Assembly: GCA_047626155.1 (NCBI GenBank)
Contig: JBLHRR010000012.1
Location: forward strand, 1 to 64,000
Direction of reading: 5' to 3'
Source of the DNA: CALGLS01 sp047626155
GTDB lineage: Bacteria > Bacteroidota > Bacteroidia > Chitinophagales > Saprospiraceae
DNA length: 64,000 nt
The notes under the pieces were generated by a model. It worked only from the letters and a program-made list of their open reading frames with translations. It was not told the DNA's origin and did not search any database. Position numbers and translations under genes: made by a program. This document shows, piece after piece, positions 15,235 to 24,267 of the stretch. The first letter of the stretch is position 1. Each line of letters starts with the position of its first letter.

Positions 15235-16395
15235 ATGGATGATTTTCTATTTGAGCTTCAGCAATTAGTTGCAAAAAACAAAATTGAAGGAGTTATAAAA
15301 ATTCTCTTGACCACTTTTCAGAAATGTGAATCGCAACGCCCAGAATCCAAAGATGAAATCCGGGGTTTGCGAAATCAGGTAGTGCTTTTATCAGCTCGCT
15401 ATAACGAGACGAATGATAAAATCAATAGTGGTATAATCGATCCTGTCCATGCCGGAACAGCTAAGAATCAATTAATTTCTGCTTTTTTAAACATCATCGG
15501 AAAGTTACCGGAACACAAAGAATTATCTAATTATATCAATGGCCTAGAGGAAGAGGAGGCTTGGAAAGAAGCCGTTCGTAAAAATGGTATTGAAAGCTAT
15601 CGGGTGTTTTTTACAAAATATCCTCATGGAAAATATAAAGAAGAAACGCAGCGGATTATCAGCGAAATGGAAACCATTGAGAAAACAAAGGAAGCCGAAA
15701 TAAAACAAAAGGCCGCAGAGGAAAAAGAGCGAAGACTTACAGAGGAACGAAAATATGAAAGAGAAAATCAATCCCAAAAGGAAAAAATAAAAGATGATAC
15801 GGAGGAGAAAGTGAAAAATGCAAAGGTGGAATTAGAAAGATTAAGGGGGCAAAAAAGAGAAATACTAAACGAAAAGCAAAAAGCAAAAGAGGATCTCGCT
15901 AAAATAAAAGAGAAACAAGAGGAACTTTCAACGCGAGAGGAAAGTGTAAAACGCTCTAATATTCCTTTAGCAACAACTGGCCTTGCCGCCGGAGTATCTT
16001 CTTCGAAAAGGAGAAACGTAAGTGTTGGCAATCAAGAAGCTCCTTCCCATTCCTTCTTCCAAAGGAGAAATTGGCTTTGGTTTACGCTGCCTTTTATTAC
16101 TGCAATGGCTACGGCTTATTGGTCAGAAATTAATGATAGCCTCATTCCTTTGTTACCGGTGCCTATCCTCTATATTGTTGCGGCTATTAAATTTCCATTA
16201 AAACCAAAACGTTATGCCTTGCTTTCTACGGCTTTGTCTGGAGTGGCTTGTGTGTTGACAATTGCGTTAGTAGAATATAGATTTAGCATTGTAGCCGCAT
16301 TATACGTCTTTCTTTTTGTCTTTGTAATCCTATCCATCATTTCTATGGTTACCCTTTATTTTAGAAATAAAAACTTGGATAAAAAAGTCAACTAA
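15235..16395 (+). CDS. EAD11-like domain protein with coiled coil and four membrane segments
   Basis: Three parts are visible in the 386 residues. Residues 1-95 (LQQLVAKNKIEGVIKILLT ... RNQVVLLSARYNETNDKINS ... AKNQLISAFLNIIGKLPE) match what I know of effector-associated domain EAD11, an adaptor in bacterial conflict and signalling systems. Residues about 105-245 hold a TPR-like unit (YRVFFTKYPHGKYKEETQ) and a long Lys/Glu-rich coiled coil. Residues about 275-380 hold four membrane segments. EADs normally recruit a partner with the same domain that carries an enzyme; none is seen in the window, so the partner must be elsewhere. The flanking genes (yraN, pgi) are housekeeping. The EAD11 call is made by eye and should be treated as probable. 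Confidence 0.65.
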   Translation: MDDFLFELQQLVAKNKIEGVIKILLTTFQKCESQRPESKDEIRGLRNQVVLLSARYNETNDKINSGIIDPVHAGTAKNQLISAFLNIIGKLPEHKELSNYINGLEEEEAWKEAVRKNGIESYRVFFTKYPHGKYKEETQRIISEMETIEKTKEAEIKQKAAEEKERRLTEERKYERENQSQKEKIKDDTEEKVKNAKVELERLRGQKREILNEKQKAKEDLAKIKEKQEELSTREESVKRSNIPLATTGLAAGVSSSKRRNVSVGNQEAPSHSFFQRRNWLWFTLPFITAMATAYWSEINDSLIPLLPVPILYIVAAIKFPLKPKRYALLSTALSGVACVLTIALVEYRFSIVAALYVFLFVFVILSIISMVTLYFRNKNLDKKVN

Positions 16396-16487
16396 TAACT
16401 ACCAATTTATTCCACACCTGTTACTCCCTGAAATACTGTATGGAATTCAGAGTCCTCTTAGAACTCAGTATTAATAACTGTATTTCA

Positions 16488-16518
16488 TTTTAGTATATTC
16501 AAAGATTTCCTACCTTCG
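16488..16518 (+). promoter_or_regulatory. Candidate promoter of pgi
   Basis: TTTT (16488-16491), 19 bases, then TACCTTCG (16511-16518) resembles the Bacteroidota TTTG-N19-TAnnTTTG form with one mismatch in each box. The pgi start is 120 bases downstream. Confidence 0.4.
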
Positions 16519-16638
16519 CGATCACTATAAAATTTTCCTTCTCTGGGCCATGCTTTCTAAACTAAGATTAAAACAAGTACCTCATTTGTAGCGTATTGTT
16601 TGGAAAGAAATAATAAACTGTAATATCATAACACACTT

Positions 16639-18288
16639 ATGCTAAATCGACAAAACCCGACACAGACCGAAGCTTGGGCTTCTTTAGAAAGACACTTTGA
16701 GCAGATGAAAAAGGTAACGCTCCAAGAACTTTTTAATGCAGATCCTAAACGTTTCGAACAGTTTTCTCTGCAACAAGAAGACCTCCTTGTCGATTTTTCT
16801 AAAAATAATATAACTGACAAAACGCTCCAACTGTTGGTTGACCTTGCACAGCAGACTAAATTACCGGAAGCCATACAGCAAATGTTTAGCGGTGAAGTCA
16901 TTAATGAAACGGAGGGTCGCTCTGTACTTCACGTAGCTTTGCGTAATCGCTCAGGTCATCCCATTTTTGTGGATGGAGAGAATGTGATGCCGAAAATTGA
17001 AGCGGTATTGACGCAGGTGCATGCCTTTGCGGCAAAATTGCACAGCGGAGAATGGAGAGGTTATACTGGTGAAAAAATTACAGACATCGTCAATATAGGG
17101 ATTGGAGGATCTGACCTAGGACCTGTTATGGTTACCGAGGCATTGAAACCATATTGGCAAGAAGGCATCCGCCCACACTTTGTATCTAATGTAGATGCCA
17201 CACATATTGCGGAAACACTGAAAGACCTAGATCCAGCAAAGACTTTATTCATTATTGCCTCCAAAACATTCTCTACTCAAGAGACCATGACCAATGCTTT
17301 TACTGCTCGTGAATGGTTCTTGGAAAAAACAGGAGAGGAGTCGGCAGTAAGTAAACACTTTGTTGCGGTTTCCACCAATGCGAAATCTGTCGCTGAATTT
17401 GGAATCGAACCTAACAATATGTTCGTATTCTGGGATTGGGTTGGCGGTCGCTATTCTTTGTCTTCTGCTATTGGCCTTTCGATTGCTTGTACCATTGGCG
17501 GCGATCATTTTATGTCCTTATTGGATGGCTTACATCACATGGATGAACATTTTAAGGAAGCTCCTTTAGATAAAAATATCCCGGTAATATTGGCCTTGAT
17601 TGGAATTTGGTACAACAATTTTTATGGTGCTGAATCAGAAGCCATCTTACCTTACGATCAATACCTCCATCGCTTTGCAGCGTACTTCCAACAAGGAAAC
17701 ATGGAAAGTAATGGAAAATGCGTAGATCGAAACGGAGATCAAATAGATTACCAAACCGGACCAATTATCTGGGGTGAACCAGGTACCAATGGGCAACATG
17801 CTTTTTATCAATTAATACATCAAGGGACTAAATTGATTCCTTGTGATTTCATCGCAGCCGCTGTCAGCCATAATCCCATCGGTGATCACCACGATAAATT
17901 GATGGCCAATTTTTTTGCGCAAACGGAAGCTTTAATGACAGGGAAAGAGGAGGAGGAAGTTGAAAAAGAACTGATCAACGATAACAAGACTGCAGCTGAA
18001 ATAGCTTTCTTAAAACCATTTAAAGTCTTTGAAGGCAATCGACCAACTAACTCTATCTTGGTCAAAAAAATAACACCTTTTACCCTCGGTCAAATGATCG
18101 CGATGTACGAGCATAAGATTTTTGTTCAAGGAATTATCTGGAATGTTTTTAGTTTCGACCAATGGGGAGTACAGTTAGGTAAGCAGTTAGCTAACAAAAT
18201 ACTTCCGGAATTACAAAACGAAGGAAAGGTCGATAGCCATGATGCCTCTACGAATGCTTTGATTAATAAATACAAGCACTGGAAGTAA
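16639..18288 (+). CDS. pgi: Glucose-6-phosphate isomerase
   Basis: This 549-residue cytoplasmic enzyme interconverts glucose 6-phosphate and fructose 6-phosphate. The length fits the large bacterial/eukaryotic family. The SIS motif GIGGSDLGPVM (about 154-164), the family signature WVGGRYSLSSAIG (about 268-280) and the C-terminal signature FDQWGVQLGKQ (about 512-522) are all present, as is the active-site region GEPGTNGQHAFYQLIHQG. A second, unrelated-length SIS isomerase follows 64 bases downstream on the same strand, so the two may be co-transcribed. Confidence 0.97.
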   Translation: MLNRQNPTQTEAWASLERHFEQMKKVTLQELFNADPKRFEQFSLQQEDLLVDFSKNNITDKTLQLLVDLAQQTKLPEAIQQMFSGEVINETEGRSVLHVALRNRSGHPIFVDGENVMPKIEAVLTQVHAFAAKLHSGEWRGYTGEKITDIVNIGIGGSDLGPVMVTEALKPYWQEGIRPHFVSNVDATHIAETLKDLDPAKTLFIIASKTFSTQETMTNAFTAREWFLEKTGEESAVSKHFVAVSTNAKSVAEFGIEPNNMFVFWDWVGGRYSLSSAIGLSIACTIGGDHFMSLLDGLHHMDEHFKEAPLDKNIPVILALIGIWYNNFYGAESEAILPYDQYLHRFAAYFQQGNMESNGKCVDRNGDQIDYQTGPIIWGEPGTNGQHAFYQLIHQGTKLIPCDFIAAAVSHNPIGDHHDKLMANFFAQTEALMTGKEEEEVEKELINDNKTAAEIAFLKPFKVFEGNRPTNSILVKKITPFTLGQMIAMYEHKIFVQGIIWNVFSFDQWGVQLGKQLANKILPELQNEGKVDSHDASTNALINKYKHWK

Positions 18289-18352
18289 TGAACCGTTTGG
18301 AAGTAACATCTGTCTTCTGTTCCCGTTACACAGGGAAATACTCCAGAAGCTT

Positions 18353-19345
18353 ATGATGGATCAACTAGTAGAGCGATTCCCCGCTCAGCTCCGAGAAGCA
18401 ATAATAACGGGGGATACAGCCAATATTCATGCTCATGAATTTGAAATACGCCATATTATCGTAGCAGGTATGGGCTGCTCCGGTATAGGAGCTAACTTTG
18501 TTTCTGAATTTATTCGGGATGAATGTCATGTACCTTTTATGACTTGTCGTGATTATGATATTCCCTCCTATGTTGGTAAGCATACCCTTGCCATTGCCTC
18601 CTCTTATTCCGGAGATACGGAAGAGACTCATCATGTTTTTGAAAAAATGTTAATGACTGGTGCTAAAGTAGTTGTGATTGCATCCGGAGGTATATTGTTG
18701 AAAAGAGCGAGAGAAGAAGGGGTTGACTCTATTGAGTTACCATCAGACTGTCCTTCTCCACGAGCCTGTGTTGGCTTTTCGATTGTTCAGCAATTATTTA
18801 TTTTACATAAATTGGGGTTGATTTCTGATGGAAAAATTAGAGAGGTAGCCAATGCATCTGTATTGTTAGAAAATGGAATAGAAGATGTGAGGTTGCAGGC
18901 CATTTCGATTGCGAAATTCTTAGACGGCAAAATGCCCGTGTTGTACACCACCAATAGGATGGAAACGGTAGCCCTGAGGATGCGTCAACAAATCAATCAG
19001 AACGCAAAAGTTCTTTGCTGGCACAATTCTATCCCAGAAATGAATCATAACGAGCTGGTAGGTTGGCGTCAAGAAAACGAAAATTTGGCGGTCTTGTTTC
19101 TACGCTCTCTTGACGATCATCCGAGAAATCAATGCCGAATAGAAATAAATAAAACAATTATTCAAGGATATACTAATTCCATCATGGAAGTTTTTGCAAA
19201 AGGAAAAACCCTGGTAGAACAATCCTTATACTTGATGAATCTAGGCGATTGGGTGACTGTTTATATGGCAGAACTGCGTGGGGTCGACGCCGTTAAAATT
19301 AAAGTAGTAGAGTATTTGAAGAAGGAAATGGGGAAGGCGTCCTGA
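18353..19345 (+). CDS. Bifunctional phosphoglucose/phosphomannose isomerase family (SIS)
   Basis: This 330-residue protein has two SIS domains. The sugar-phosphate loop is GMGCSGIGANFVSEF (about 39-53), with SSYSGDTEETHHVF downstream. The catalytic region NSIPEMNHNELVGW (about 227-240) contains the Glu and His of the archaeal-type PGI/PMI family. Members isomerise both glucose 6-phosphate and mannose 6-phosphate to fructose 6-phosphate. Beside a complete pgi, its useful role here may be the mannose activity, feeding GDP-mannose or glycan synthesis. That is inference. The start could be either of two consecutive ATGs (18353 or 18356). Confidence 0.88.
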   Translation: MMDQLVERFPAQLREAIITGDTANIHAHEFEIRHIIVAGMGCSGIGANFVSEFIRDECHVPFMTCRDYDIPSYVGKHTLAIASSYSGDTEETHHVFEKMLMTGAKVVVIASGGILLKRAREEGVDSIELPSDCPSPRACVGFSIVQQLFILHKLGLISDGKIREVANASVLLENGIEDVRLQAISIAKFLDGKMPVLYTTNRMETVALRMRQQINQNAKVLCWHNSIPEMNHNELVGWRQENENLAVLFLRSLDDHPRNQCRIEINKTIIQGYTNSIMEVFAKGKTLVEQSLYLMNLGDWVTVYMAELRGVDAVKIKVVEYLKKEMGKAS

Positions 19346-19486
19346 TTTATCAACTTCAGCCTCAATTTTAATGCACTTACTTTTCGCATATTACAGGAAT
19401 TGAAGGGTATTCTTACTAAGACTTTACTTCTTGATTGGTAATTGATGAATCAATCCTTTGGTTCACGAAAAAAAATGCAGCGCTTT

Positions 19487-19507
19487 CGTAGCGCCGTTAC
19501 GGTTACC
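19487..19507 (+). repeat. GTAGCG..GGTTACC box, copy 2
   Basis: This is CGTAGCGCCGTTACGGTTACC, 161 bases upstream of the FG-GAP protein start and in its orientation. Confidence 0.65.
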
Positions 19508-19588
19508 GCCTTAGGGCTATGATTCTTAAATTCCTTAGGCAACCTTCTTCCCGACAACTTCATCTTATATAAAGTAAATGGCAATCCT

Positions 19589-19596
19589 TATCTTTG
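19589..19596 (+). promoter_or_regulatory. Candidate -7 box of the FG-GAP gene
   Basis: TATCTTTG matches TAnnTTTG. It supports transcription starting just after 19600 and hence the start codon at 19669; the ATG at 19609 would leave almost no leader. Confidence 0.4.
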
Positions 19597-19668
19597 CCTT
19601 TATTTTATTATGAGACAACAATTAACTTGGGCCTTTGTTGTTATTTCAACGGATCTAACTTTTGCTTT

Positions 19669-21153
19669 ATGGAATTACGCTTTACACTTTCTCTGCTTTT
19701 TTCTTTCCTTTTTTCTACCCTTGTTTTCAGTCAATACTTTGAAGATGGCACTATGAATTTGCCAGATGGAGGTACTCGTTTTTCATCTATGGACATCCGT
19801 GCAGCTGACTTGGATGGCGATGGTGATATGGACGTGGTGTTGGCCAATGAGTTTCAAGGAAATACCATTTTAATAAATGATGGCGGTGGTTTATTCTCGT
19901 TTTCCTTCGGGAATTTGCCACAAGTAGATCACGACAGCGAGGATGTAGCCATTGCAGATTTCGATCAGGATGGCGATTTGGACTTGGTCTTTTGTAGTGA
20001 AGACGATCTGACGATAGGGAATCGCAATGTACATGAATATTACTGGAATGATGGCGCCGCTAATTTCACAAAAGCGCCTTTCCAATTTCCAGATTCCAAA
20101 TCTAATGCAGTTATCGCTGAGGACTTGAATGGAGATAATTGGCCAGATTTGATTTTTGGTAATGATGGCCAGAATCGAATTTTCATTAATGATCAATCGG
20201 GTGGCTTTATAGAGGAGACAGCAGCATGCTTGCCGAAAATAAATGATTTGACTCAGGATGTAAAGCTAGCGGACGTAGATGGTGATGCTGATCTGGATTT
20301 GTTTGTTGGAAATGAGAACGGAAATAGGTTGCTGATAAATAATGGCGTTGGTGTATTTGTAGATGAAACAGCAAAGCGATTACCTCAAGGTGTAGATATG
20401 GAAACGCGAAAAGTGACCTTCGCTGATGTTGATTTGGATGGCGATCTGGATGCTTATTTATCTAATGTCGCTTTTCGGGCAGGTAAGAATCGCCAAAACC
20501 GCTTGTACCTGAACAATGGTGCGGGTGTATTTGCAGACAGCACGTCGAGCCATCTACCTGAAGAACTAGGCCATTCCTTAGACGCCGTTTTCATGGACCT
20601 TAACGATGATGGTGATTTGGACTTGTTTGTTTGTGATCTTGATATTTCTAAGGGTGCTATTGCAATCGCTCCGGTCAATGCTTATCTCAATAATGGGAAT
20701 GGCGTTTTTGCTAAAGATAATGAAATTGCTTTTGGGCCGGACTACCTGGTGAAAGGTCTTGGGATGTTTGTAGCGGACTATAATGGTGACGGCAAAAAGG
20801 ATATTTATATTTGTGATCGAAATGATAACAATACAAGTACAAAGGATGTATTGCTTCTAGCCGCGCGAAGCAGTGCAGTACTTAATCTAGGTAACTTGTC
20901 TGACCCTATTAACTTATTCCCAAACCCTGGAGAGTCTACTTTTACCGTTTTGTTCCGGGATGTAGAGGCCATAAACACGAGATTTGGTTTATATAATGAA
21001 GCTGGAAGTTTGGTAGCTACGCCCAAGGTGACACGGAAAGCTTTAGATCGTTTTGTCCTGGATTGTAGCGCTTACCCTTTGGTAACTGGGGTGTATTGGT
21101 TGTTAATCAGTAACGGCGGAAAGCAGTGGTATAAGCAGTGGATGGTGAGGTGA
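19669..21153 (+). CDS. FG-GAP/VCBS repeat surface protein with type A T9SS tail
   Basis: From the ATG at 19669 the product has 494 residues. It has a signal peptide (about 1-23, ending STLVFS) and about seven FG-GAP/VCBS repeats, each with a calcium-type loop (DLDGDGDMDVVLAN, DFDQDGDLDLVFC, DLNGDNWPDLIFG, DVDGDADLDLFVG). A type A T9SS sorting domain ends the protein (about 410-494, INLFPNPGESTFTVLF ... KQWYKQWMVR). Such proteins fold as beta-propellers and are placed on the cell surface, often for adhesion or carbohydrate contact. An upstream start at 19594 would add 25 residues that spoil the signal peptide and would lie inside the likely promoter. The stop codon lies inside a 50-bp palindrome. 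Confidence 0.88.
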   Translation: MELRFTLSLLFSFLFSTLVFSQYFEDGTMNLPDGGTRFSSMDIRAADLDGDGDMDVVLANEFQGNTILINDGGGLFSFSFGNLPQVDHDSEDVAIADFDQDGDLDLVFCSEDDLTIGNRNVHEYYWNDGAANFTKAPFQFPDSKSNAVIAEDLNGDNWPDLIFGNDGQNRIFINDQSGGFIEETAACLPKINDLTQDVKLADVDGDADLDLFVGNENGNRLLINNGVGVFVDETAKRLPQGVDMETRKVTFADVDLDGDLDAYLSNVAFRAGKNRQNRLYLNNGAGVFADSTSSHLPEELGHSLDAVFMDLNDDGDLDLFVCDLDISKGAIAIAPVNAYLNNGNGVFAKDNEIAFGPDYLVKGLGMFVADYNGDGKKDIYICDRNDNNTSTKDVLLLAARSSAVLNLGNLSDPINLFPNPGESTFTVLFRDVEAINTRFGLYNEAGSLVATPKVTRKALDRFVLDCSAYPLVTGVYWLLISNGGKQWYKQWMVR

Positions 21154-21193
21154 GTTAAGATAGGGCTAAAGCCCTATCTTAACTCACCTCACC
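21144..21193. terminator. 50-bp palindrome spanning the FG-GAP stop codon
   Basis: Two 24-base arms (21144-21167 and 21170-21193) are perfectly complementary around a 2-base centre. The stop codon at 21151-21153 lies in the left arm. It may end transcription from the left and also shield the convergent acyl-CoA oxidase gene, but it lacks a T run. Its core (TAGGGCT/AGCCCTA) resembles the palindrome at 51245-51262. Confidence 0.7.
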
Positions 21194-21288
21194 CTTTCAG
21201 AGCTGCGCTGTGAGAAAAACTTTGTGTTTCTTTGCGTCCTCCGTCTATTGTGCGGACAGGCTTGTGGTTGAGAAAAACATAGCGTCTT

Positions 21289-21309
21289 CGTTGCGCCGTA
21301 GCGGTTACC
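21289..21309 (+). repeat. GTAGCG..GGTTACC box, copy 3
   Basis: CGTTGCGCCGTAGCGGTTACC lies between the palindrome and the 3' end of the acyl-CoA oxidase gene. It is the only copy not upstream of a codirectional gene. The whole 21155-21309 stretch resembles 51250-51409, so the box is the end of a longer repeat here. Confidence 0.65.
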
Positions 21310-21316
21310 CAAAAAA

Positions 21317-23617
21317 TCAAGGCTGCTCCACCACCATAGGAGCCACCAAACAACCCTCTGGTATCGCAAAACCATCCACTAAGATATCTGCCTCATTTCG
21401 AACTTCTTTGCAAAGACGATCTACCATACGGCGGATGGCTTTTGTTTTATAACTTTCCATATAATTATTTTCCAAATACCAACCTTTGTGTTCTTCTATT
21501 GTGGAAAGGGCGTAGAGGCTACACATTTTTGAAAGGATATCTTTGGTGCGATCAGTTGCCTTCGTTTCGATTACTTCTACGAATTGTATGAGTATGAAAT
21601 TTTCTACATAAGCATTGGCCAGTTCCACCATGTGGGTTTGGCAGCGGAGGAAGGCATCATAAGGATCCATTCGTTTGCCTATCAACCTACGCATCCGCTG
21701 TAGGAGAGAAACAAGAATGGTTTGTTCGCGGTAGTGAAAAGCGGAGAGGTGGAATTCGTGATCTAACAGGTGTGTCGAGTCTGTTTTCCGTTTGGCAAAG
21801 TAATTTTTTTCAGTAATACTGGTTCCCACTTTCTGAGCTACAACTCGCATGATGGTTCCAAATCCATCATCGTGCAAAGATTGTTTGAAAGCGCCTAACA
21901 ATCCTTTTGCAACTAATTGCATAAGTACGGTATTGTCTCCTTCAAAGGTGGTGAAAATATCAGTATCGGCTTTCAATTCAGAAAAACGATTTTCGGCTAG
22001 ATAGCCTTTCCCACCGCAGGCTTCCCGGCATTCCTGAATGGTGTCGGTCGTATACCAGGTTGCATAAGATTTGAGTCCGGCCGCCATGGTTTCTATTTCT
22101 CTGATATCGTCATCTGTTCGGTTGCTATATCTTTTAGTGAGATAGGTTAGTGAGAAATCCAAGGCATAAGCTTTTGCTAACCTTGGCATTAGCCGTCGCT
22201 GATGAGTGGGATAATCTAACAATAGTGTTTCCGCTTCTCCATCTTTGGGTGCAAACTGTCTTCGCTTCAAAGCATACTTAATGGCAATAGTCAAGGCTGA
22301 TTTGGCCGCGCTCAATCCAGCCTGAGGTACGCAGACTCTTCCACCAACTAAAGTGCCTAACATAGTGAAAAAACGACGCGATGGATTTTTAATAGGGCTA
22401 TTGTATTTTCCGTTTGCATCAATGTCTCCAAAACGATTGAGGAGATTGCCCGCAGGTACAGAAACCTGATCGAACCAGAGGCGCCCGTTGTCTACACCGT
22501 TAAGACCAAGTTTGTAGCCACAATCTTCTATGCGAACGCCAGGTATGGTATTTCCTTCTTCATCTCTGATGGGAACTAGGATAGCGTGTACACCGTGTTT
22601 TTCTCCATCCACAATCAATTGTGCAAAGACGGAAGCCATTCGGCCGTGGCGGGCAGCATTGCCAATGTAGTCTTTGCCAGAGGAGGGGGTGGGGGAATTT
22701 ATAACAATGGTTTTACTGTTATGGTCGTAAGTGGCTGTTGTCTCCAGCTCACGTACGTTGGAGCCGTGGCCCATCTCTGTCATAGCAAAACAACCAGGCA
22801 GTTTCAAGGTTCCGATGTCTGCAAGATGTTTATCATGGTGTTTTTTGGTGCCCAACCAAAGGACCGAGCCGCCGAACAATCCAAACTGTACTCCGAATTT
22901 AATGACCAAGCTCAAATCGTGATAACCCATCATTTCAAAAACAGCAGCATAGAGCCCCATGTCATCCTTGCCACCATATTCCTTCGGGTAGGAGATGGCT
23001 CCTAAGCCTTGATCTGCAAGGAGCTTACACCAATGCAGCGTATGCTCTTGGTATTCGTCTTTGTCTTTAAATAAGCGAATTTGAAATGCAGGATCACTCA
23101 ATAACGTGCGCATTTTGTTTCGAATGTCACTGTATTCGTCGTCGAGAATTGCTGTAAGTTCTTCAGCCCGGAAATTCCGTTCGCTTGGTGGGGCGCTGGA
23201 TTCACCTGGAAATATATTTCTATAGGAATCAACACCAACTCCTCCGATGGCTTTTTCGAGATCTTCAAGTGCGTCCTGTGTATGTTCGGAGGACCATTTT
23301 AGAACCTCGTCTCTATTTGCAGAATGTTTTGCCATTTCGATTCCTAGTGCGGCCATTGTTTTGTTGCTGCCTGCTGGCATTTGAGCTGCGTTGTCTTTTA
23401 GAATTTTGACCCATTGTTTAAACAAGTTTTTCGCGGGTGGCTTAGCGGGATTGCTCCAGGACTTTAGAAGCTTCCGGTCTGCATCACTTAGGAAGGAGAG
23501 TTCGTTTATTTTTTTATGAATGAGCTTAACCTCTGAAGGAGAAAGAAGGGCGTCGGCCCAACCTACGTAATAAAGAGGGAGGAGCGAAAGAACACCTGGG
23601 GAGTATGATGTGTGCAT
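21317..23617 (-). CDS. Acyl-CoA dehydrogenase/oxidase (ACOX-like) with extra N-terminal domain
   Basis: This 766-residue flavoenzyme oxidises acyl-CoA to trans-2-enoyl-CoA. The acyl-CoA dehydrogenase part begins at about residue 150. It shows the flavin-contact motif CFAMTEMGHGSNVRELETTA (about 273-292) and the C-terminal ACOX segment with ECREACGGKGYLAENRFSEL and the catalytic Glu in FTTFEGDNTVLMQL. The extra 150 N-terminal residues (LLPLYYVGWADALLSPSEVK) look helical and TerB-like. I do not know their role. Acyl-CoA oxidases pass electrons to oxygen, while dehydrogenases use ETF; sequence alone does not settle which applies. It stands alone on the minus strand. Confidence 0.88.
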   Translation of the reverse strand: MHTSYSPGVLSLLPLYYVGWADALLSPSEVKLIHKKINELSFLSDADRKLLKSWSNPAKPPAKNLFKQWVKILKDNAAQMPAGSNKTMAALGIEMAKHSANRDEVLKWSSEHTQDALEDLEKAIGGVGVDSYRNIFPGESSAPPSERNFRAEELTAILDDEYSDIRNKMRTLLSDPAFQIRLFKDKDEYQEHTLHWCKLLADQGLGAISYPKEYGGKDDMGLYAAVFEMMGYHDLSLVIKFGVQFGLFGGSVLWLGTKKHHDKHLADIGTLKLPGCFAMTEMGHGSNVRELETTATYDHNSKTIVINSPTPSSGKDYIGNAARHGRMASVFAQLIVDGEKHGVHAILVPIRDEEGNTIPGVRIEDCGYKLGLNGVDNGRLWFDQVSVPAGNLLNRFGDIDANGKYNSPIKNPSRRFFTMLGTLVGGRVCVPQAGLSAAKSALTIAIKYALKRRQFAPKDGEAETLLLDYPTHQRRLMPRLAKAYALDFSLTYLTKRYSNRTDDDIREIETMAAGLKSYATWYTTDTIQECREACGGKGYLAENRFSELKADTDIFTTFEGDNTVLMQLVAKGLLGAFKQSLHDDGFGTIMRVVAQKVGTSITEKNYFAKRKTDSTHLLDHEFHLSAFHYREQTILVSLLQRMRRLIGKRMDPYDAFLRCQTHMVELANAYVENFILIQFVEVIETKATDRTKDILSKMCSLYALSTIEEHKGWYLENNYMESYKTKAIRRMVDRLCKEVRNEADILVDGFAIPEGCLVAPMVVEQP

Positions 23618-23680
23618 ATTTTGTTTTTATTAGATGGGTAAAATACGCTTTTCCAACGAATTCTAAAAAAAACTTATGAC

Positions 23681-23713
23681 AAAAAAAAAGTCCTGAGATA
23701 GATATCCCAGGAC
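23681..23713 (-). terminator. Terminator-like hairpin upstream of acyl-CoA oxidase
   Basis: GTCCTGAGATA pairs with TATCCCAGGAC around a 2-base loop. Reading the minus strand, the stem is followed by nine T. No gene lies immediately upstream on that strand, so it either ends an unseen transcript or acts as an attenuator 64 bases before the acyl-CoA oxidase start. Confidence 0.65.
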
Positions 23714-24094
23714 CCGAGTAAGTGTTTGTACGTTTTCTCTTGTATGAAAAATTTTCCGACGAATACAGTTACTGATACATTATCAGTTTCTTTTGGGAAA
23801 AATTAGATCTCTAAAATGTGTGTGGTATTTTGGATGAATGAATTTATGACAAGTTGGCTATAAAGATTGAAGGCTTGAAGGAGCACTGCGGGCTCAATTC
23901 ATTGATATTATATCTTGTTGGATGAATAGTGTGTGAAAGGTTGTTTAAAAAAGAGAGCGACTATTAACAATAGTGTTTCAAGTCTGTGAGGATTATAATT
24001 TATGTTGATTTTTAATAAACACTCCCCGTTTAAACGTATTAAATTTTTTAGCAAAATGAGTGCCATAAAATAGAATCAGAGGAATTTTATAAAA

Positions 24095-24226
24095 TTAATT
24101 CTTTGACGAATTCCGTGTTTTATCGTTCCTTAAATAAATTTTCAACTCTCCTTTTGTTGCACTAGATTCCTATTTGAATATTTTTTTTGAAGAACCAAGT
24201 TGATTTGTCAAAGAAGGATAAAATTA
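24095..24226. repeat. TTCTTTGAC inverted-repeat element, copy 1 (132 bp)
   Basis: TTCTTTGAC (24099-24107) is complementary to GTCAAAGAA (24207-24215), with TTAATT sequences outside. The interior matches 50657-50790 by eye along most of its length (CGAATTCCGT, GTTCCTTAA, TTTTCAAC, GAACCA). It resembles a MITE or a structured leader. There is no coding frame. Confidence 0.7.
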
Positions 24227-24241
24227 AAAGAAGAAAAAAAT

Positions 24242-24267
24242 AAAGGTCATCCGGGGGGATGACCTTT
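24242..24267 (-). terminator. Terminator of the small membrane protein at 24361
   Basis: AAAGGTCATCC and GGATGACCTTT form an 11-bp perfect stem around GGGG, with a T-rich tract following on the minus strand. It lies 94 bases beyond the stop codon. Confidence 0.7.
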
